Shown piece by piece: positions 31,122 through 34,689 of a DNA stretch of 34,689 bases (position 1 is its first letter; every line of letters begins with the position of its first letter). The DNA comes from Chloroflexota bacterium. Lineage in GTDB: Bacteria; Chloroflexota; Limnocylindria; QHBO01. Where the stretch lies: the NCBI GenBank assembly GCA_013816405.1, contig JACDEL010000028.1, positions 1 through 34,689 on the forward strand. Direction: 5' to 3'. The notes under the pieces are model-generated. The model worked only from the letters and a program-made list of their open reading frames with translations. It was not told the DNA's origin and did no database searches. The translations under genes were made by a program, and so were the position numbers.

Positions 31122-32220
31122 TGAAGAGACGCTCCTCGATCAGCTTCTCAGCCGTCACTCGCCCGGTCGGGTCGAAGCAGCTGAACTCGAACAGCTTCTC
31201 GTACTCGAGGTCGATGTTGTCCTGGCCACCGCGGTTCTTCTCGACCGTGGCCACAACCCAATCGCGATAGCGCTGGGCCTGGTACGGGTTGAACTCGATG
31301 TTGACCTTGGCGACGATGTGGTACTTGTCGTTGAGGATCAGGATGATGTCGCTCTCGTAGTTGATGGCGCTGCTGCCGCGCAGGTGATGGTTGCGCAGTC
31401 GCTTGGCCTTCAGTCCCTCGCGGTCGGCCGCCACGATGGCCACCACCGGGATCCCCAGTGAAAGGGCGATGTCCTTCAGTCCACTGACGATGCGAGTGAC
31501 CTTCTCCGCCTCGTCGGTCGGCTCCGGGATGACCGGCACCTTCTGGAGGTAGTCGACGAAGAGGACGAGACGCTTCCCTTCGGCGCCACGATGCTCGGCG
31601 ACGAGGGAGCGCAGGTTGTCGATGGTGGAGCCGGTCGCAGTCCCGCGCATGAGGTACAGGTTGCTGCCGTAGCGCGCGATCCGTTCGAGCGACGGTCGGA
31701 GGCGCGGGTTGGTGCCCAGCTTGGCCCGCTGCCCCGCCTCCACTGCAGCGGAGTAGCTCTGCATGACCTCTTTCTTGACGTCCTGGATCTTCACGGCGCC
31801 TGTCTTCTTGGGCAGCTGGCCGAGCGCAGACTCCATGGAGATGAGCCGCTGGATGAGGTACTCCTCCTCGTGCTCGAAGCAGACGTAGAGCGCGGTCGCT
31901 TGGCCGGATGCGACCATGTTGCGGGCCATCTGGAGCGCCATGGTGGTCTTGCCGGCGCCCTGGGCCCCGCCGATCAGCATCAGCTCACCGGGGCGCAGTC
32001 CCCCACCGATCGTCTTGTCGAGGGGCACGAAGCCGGTGCCGATCGGCTGGAACTCGTCCACCTTGCCGGAGGCGATCCGCTCATTCAGGTTGGTCAGCAC
32101 GTCCAGGGCCGATCGAGGCGCGAGCGCCCCGGCCTCCCCATCCAGACGCCAATCGACGGCCGCCGGCTTGATGTCGGCGAGAGGATCGGCCTGGGGATCG
32201 CTGGTCGGGTCTTCAATCAT
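31114..32220 (-). CDS. DnaB-helicase-like RecA-fold ATPase lacking the DnaB N-domain
   Basis: A 368-residue P-loop ATPase of the DnaB/RadA-type RecA fold. After an acidic N-terminal 50 residues, LDKTIGGGLRPGELMLIGGAQGAGKTT gives Walker A at about 84-92. VLFVDYLQKV is Walker B with D223. ALSLGIPVVAIVAADREG and LRGSSAINYESDIILIL match the DnaB motif H3/H4 region (sensor, 'GSGAIEQDADVVL'). It has neither the DnaB helical N-domain nor a primase or zinc domain. It may be a helicase or a non-helicase DNA-binding ATPase. It heads the operon dnaB-like, J-domain, HAD, thpR, LOG-like. The replicative DnaB should be elsewhere. Confidence 0.82.
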   Translation of the reverse strand: MIEDPTSDPQADPLADIKPAAVDWRLDGEAGALAPRSALDVLTNLNERIASGKVDEFQPIGTGFVPLDKTIGGGLRPGELMLIGGAQGAGKTTMALQMARNMVASGQATALYVCFEHEEEYLIQRLISMESALGQLPKKTGAVKIQDVKKEVMQSYSAAVEAGQRAKLGTNPRLRPSLERIARYGSNLYLMRGTATGSTIDNLRSLVAEHRGAEGKRLVLFVDYLQKVPVIPEPTDEAEKVTRIVSGLKDIALSLGIPVVAIVAADREGLKAKRLRNHHLRGSSAINYESDIILILNDKYHIVAKVNIEFNPYQAQRYRDWVVATVEKNRGGQDNIDLEYEKLFEFSCFDPTGRVTAEKLIEERLFND

Positions 32221-32280
32221 GGGTGCCGCGGCTCCTCACACGAGCAATGCCACGCATGGTGCTCATGCGCAACGGAGGCG

Positions 32281-32286
32281 AGTATA
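32281..32286 (-). promoter_or_regulatory. Candidate -10 box of the DnaB-like operon
   Basis: TATACT on the minus strand, 60 bases before the ATG at 32220. A weak -35 (TTCCGG, 32305-32310) is 18 bases away. GAGGAG lies 11 bases before the ATG, a long spacing for a ribosome site. Confidence 0.45.
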
Positions 32287-32395
32287 CGACCAGCCCTCTT
32301 GGCTCCGGAATGGCCCGAATGGGCTACCGGCGATCCCTCTTAGGCCTGACGCCGCACGCCCATGGACCAGCGCGCGCTAGGGCGCCGCCCGACCT

Positions 32396-32513
32396 GATTA
32401 CTCACAGTTATCAAGATGCACCGATCTGGCCTGTCCCCGACGTGTGATTACCCGGGCTTATCGCACGACCCCGATCGAGCCCCTTCGGTGCACGACGATC
32501 ACCCACGGTTATC
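32396..32513. promoter_or_regulatory. Three evenly spaced 17-bp palindromes
   Basis: Sites at 32396-32412 (GATTACT-CAC-AGTTATC), 32446-32462 (GATTACC-CGG-GCTTATC) and 32497-32513 (GATCACC-CAC-GGTTATC). They share GATNACY-NNN-RNTNATC with near-perfect dyad symmetry. Centres are 50 and 51 bases apart, close to five DNA turns, so a dimeric regulator would bind on one face. They lie between the ftsH stop (32540) and the DnaB-like promoter, about 110-230 bases upstream of the -10. The regulator is unknown. Confidence 0.65.
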
Positions 32514-32539
32514 GGGGCGCGCAGGGACCCGGGGAGGGG

Positions 32540-34495
32540 CTACGCCGGCTGAGGCGCTGGCTTCCTGCGACGCTTCGGCGGCGCGGGAGCGGGCACGTCC
32601 TGCCCCTCGCCTGCCTTGACCTCGCCAACCCGCCGGGGGGTTGGACCGGAGCTGCCTCGAGGCGGGAGGACGCCAGTGAAGAGCGACTCGAACTCCTCGC
32701 TCTCGATCGTCTCCTTCTCGATCAGCAAGGCGGCCAGTCGGTCGAGCACCTCGCGATGCGAAGTGAGCGCCTGCTTGGCGCGCTGGTAGGCACGATCGAT
32801 GATCTCGCGAACCTCGGCGTCGATCTTGGCGGCGACCTCATCAGAGTAGTTGCGCTGCTCACTGATCTCGCGGCCAAGGAAGATCATCTCGTCCTTCTTG
32901 CCGAAGGTCAGGGGGCCGAGCTTCTCGCTCATGCCGTACTGGGTCACCATCGCCCGGGCCAGCCCGGTCGCCTTCTCGATGTCGTTGCTCGCGCCCGTGG
33001 TCGTGTCGCCGAAGACGATCTCTTCGGCCACGTGACCGCCCAGCATGCCGGCGAGCTTGTCCTCGAACTCCGACTTGGAGTGGAGGTATCGGTCCTCGGA
33101 TGGCAGGCTCATGGTGTAGCCGAGCGCCATGCCGCGGCTGACGATCGTCACCTTGCTGACGGGATCGCACTTCGGCAGCACGCGCTGCACGACCGCGTGC
33201 CCGCCCTCGTGGTAGGCGATGATCGTCTTCTCCTCGGGCGTGATCAGGCGGCTGCGCCGCTCAGGTCCGGCCACGACCCGGTCGATCGCCTCGTTGAAGT
33301 CGCTCGGGGCGACCGACTTCTTGTTGTGGCGCGCGGCCAGGATGGCCGCCTCGTTGACGAGGTTGGCGAGGTCCGCCCCGGAGAACCCAGGTGTCCGACG
33401 TGCCAACTCGTCGAGGTCGACGGTCTTGTCGAGGGGCTTGCCCTTGATGTGGACGTTCAGAATCTCGCGCCGTCCCCTGATGTCAGGCCGATCGAGCACC
33501 ACCTGGCGGTCGAAGCGGCCCGGGCGCAGGAGCGCCGGATCGAGGACATCGGGCCGGTTGGTGGCGGCGACCACGATCACGTTGGTGTTCGTGTCGAACC
33601 CGTCCATCTCGACCAGGATCTGGTTCAGGGTCTGCTCGCGCTCGTCGTGCGAGCCGCCCAGCCCGGCGCCGCGCTGGCGTCCGACCGCGTCGATCTCGTC
33701 CACGAACACGATGCACGGCGAGTTGCGCTTTGCCTGCTCGAAGAGGTCACGGACGCGAGAGGCGCCGACCCCCACGAACATCTCCACGAACTCCGAGCCG
33801 GAGATCGAGAAGAAGGGAACTCCCGCCTCGCCGGCGACGGCGCGAGCGAGGAGGGTCTTGCCGGTTCCGGGCGGGCCGACCAGCAGCACGCCACGCGGAA
33901 TCCGCGCACCCAGCGAGTTGAACTTCTCGGGGTACTTGAGGAACTCGACCACCTCGGTCAGCTCCTGCTTTGCCTCGTCCACGCCGGCCACGTCGTTGAA
34001 GGTGACCACCGTCTTGTTGCCGAGGAACATGCGTGCGCGGCTCTTGCCGAAGCTCATGGCCTGGTTATTGGTGCCCTGGGCCTGCCGCATCATGAAGAAG
34101 ATGAAGCCGCCGATCAGGAGGACGGGCAGGAAGGCGGTGATCAACAGGCCGAGCCACTGCCCGGCGGCGCTCTCCTCGACCGCCGAGTAGTCGACCGGGC
34201 AGTTGCCAAGGCCAGTGCCGCCGGCGGCGGCGCAGACCTCCGCGTTGACATTGACGAACTCCGACGGGACGACGACCGCCAGCGGATGTTCCTTGTCGCC
34301 GTTCTTGACGACGCTCAGGCGCGTGCCGTCCTGCTCGACGGAATCGATCTCGCCCTTGGCCGAATCCTGGAGCAGCTGGTGGTAGGTGTAGGGCGGGGTG
34401 GAAGGGCTCTCGACGACGTACGTCCACAGCAGGGCCAGGCCAAAGACGGCAAGGACGACCAGGACGACGCTGTTACGGACGAGGCGGCTGCTCAA
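32540..34495 (-). CDS. ftsH: ATP-dependent zinc metalloprotease FtsH
   Basis: A 651-residue membrane AAA+ protease for quality control of membrane and soluble proteins. Two membrane helices (about residues 8-26 and 114-135) flank an exported domain of about 85 residues. The AAA module has Walker A GPPGTGKT at 207-214, pore loop FVGVGA at 240-245, Walker B IVFVDEID at 262-269 and the arginine-finger region RPGRFDR. The zinc site is HEGGH at 429-433, with an aspartate in ASNDIEKAT as third ligand. The tail is proline/lysine/arginine-rich. The TTG at 34495 follows a GAGAG tract. It is full length. Confidence 0.97.
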   Translation of the reverse strand: MSSRLVRNSVVLVVLAVFGLALLWTYVVESPSTPPYTYHQLLQDSAKGEIDSVEQDGTRLSVVKNGDKEHPLAVVVPSEFVNVNAEVCAAAGGTGLGNCPVDYSAVEESAAGQWLGLLITAFLPVLLIGGFIFFMMRQAQGTNNQAMSFGKSRARMFLGNKTVVTFNDVAGVDEAKQELTEVVEFLKYPEKFNSLGARIPRGVLLVGPPGTGKTLLARAVAGEAGVPFFSISGSEFVEMFVGVGASRVRDLFEQAKRNSPCIVFVDEIDAVGRQRGAGLGGSHDEREQTLNQILVEMDGFDTNTNVIVVAATNRPDVLDPALLRPGRFDRQVVLDRPDIRGRREILNVHIKGKPLDKTVDLDELARRTPGFSGADLANLVNEAAILAARHNKKSVAPSDFNEAIDRVVAGPERRSRLITPEEKTIIAYHEGGHAVVQRVLPKCDPVSKVTIVSRGMALGYTMSLPSEDRYLHSKSEFEDKLAGMLGGHVAEEIVFGDTTTGASNDIEKATGLARAMVTQYGMSEKLGPLTFGKKDEMIFLGREISEQRNYSDEVAAKIDAEVREIIDRAYQRAKQALTSHREVLDRLAALLIEKETIESEEFESLFTGVLPPRGSSGPTPRRVGEVKAGEGQDVPAPAPPKRRRKPAPQPA

Positions 34496-34584
34496 CGTGG
34501 CTCTCTCTCAGTTTCAGGTGCGGGGATCGGCCACCAACTGCTTTCGCGTCGAGGGCCCCTCTGCGCCTGCGCGCAGGCCGGGCA

Positions 34585-34614
34585 AGTATAGGTGCGACTC
34601 GGCAACGCCAACAA
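34585..34614 (-). promoter_or_regulatory. Candidate ftsH promoter
   Basis: On the minus strand TTGTTG (34609-34614), an 18-base spacer and TATACT (34585-34590). Transcription would start near 34578, giving a leader of about 80 bases. The remaining sequence to the right edge holds no recognisable gene. Confidence 0.6.
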
Positions 34615-34689
34615 ACGGGCCATCTGGGCCATGACCGATGGCTGTCACTCCAGGCGAATGCGCCTCTCCCTGACCGATGCCCGACGGCC

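Noticed and set aside
32395-32513. DnaA boxes in the three repeats (TTATC)
   Set aside because: Only TTATC of the TTATNCACA box is shared; dyad symmetry with GATNAC explains the repeats better, and no AT-rich unwinding region or dnaA gene is nearby.
32444-34591. Long open frame on the plus strand opposite ftsH
   Set aside because: Same antisense effect; the ftsH motifs on the minus strand are complete.
1-34689. CRISPR array, phage genes, toxin-antitoxin or restriction-modification system
   Set aside because: No regularly spaced short repeats of that type and no proteins with the matching motifs were found.

Overview
The window is GC-rich, densely packed bacterial chromosome. Most genes lie on the minus strand in long runs whose neighbours overlap by 4 or 8 bases. 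Several features point to a GC-rich, possibly single-membrane lineage, with Chloroflexota my best guess and no certainty: a FemX-like peptidoglycan branching ligase beside murJ and murE, a receiver-CpaE fusion, paired Tad pseudopilin operons, frequent GTG/TTG starts, and -10 boxes of the form TATACT sitting almost on the start codon. No rRNA, tRNA or CRISPR array was seen.

Layout. 1-6232 (minus): topA, a xerC-type recombinase, murJ, a FemX-like ligase and murE (cut by the window edge), probably one operon. 6279-7898: a secreted CAP-domain protein with Ig-like repeats and a hairpin in its leader. 7981-14598: dprA, then a comM gene broken into a 5' piece (14382-14598) and a 3' piece (9225-10540). 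About 3.8 kb of foreign DNA lies between them and carries an orphan secreted-type domain protein, an O-methyltransferase, a lipoprotein and two gene remnants. Degenerate copies of the same short comM sequence mark both ends and an internal joint, so the island looks like two cassettes inserted in tandem at one comM site. The comM 3' piece also has a frameshift.

14740-22225 (minus): a Nudix-type protein, NfeD-type membrane protease, a class II aldolase-like protein with an extra N-terminal half, a zinc alcohol dehydrogenase, a slipin, an alpha/beta hydrolase and a receiver-CpaE ATPase. 22254-28643 (plus): two parallel tadE-tadE-tadG operons for envelope-anchored pilus or surface proteins. Each is preceded by the same conserved leader, 36 bases from block to start codon in both. 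CpaE is the likely cytoplasmic partner of a Tad machine whose other parts lie outside the window.

28709-32220 (minus): a DnaB-like RecA-fold ATPase without the DnaB N-domain, a J-domain protein, a HAD phosphatase, thpR and a LOG-like protein form an overlapping operon. Upstream of it are three 17-bp palindromes at 50-51 bp spacing. 32540-34495 (minus): ftsH with a recognisable promoter.

The most unusual items are the comM cassette island with its comM-derived junction repeats, the triple operator array before the DnaB-like operon, and the duplicated structured leader before the two tad operons.
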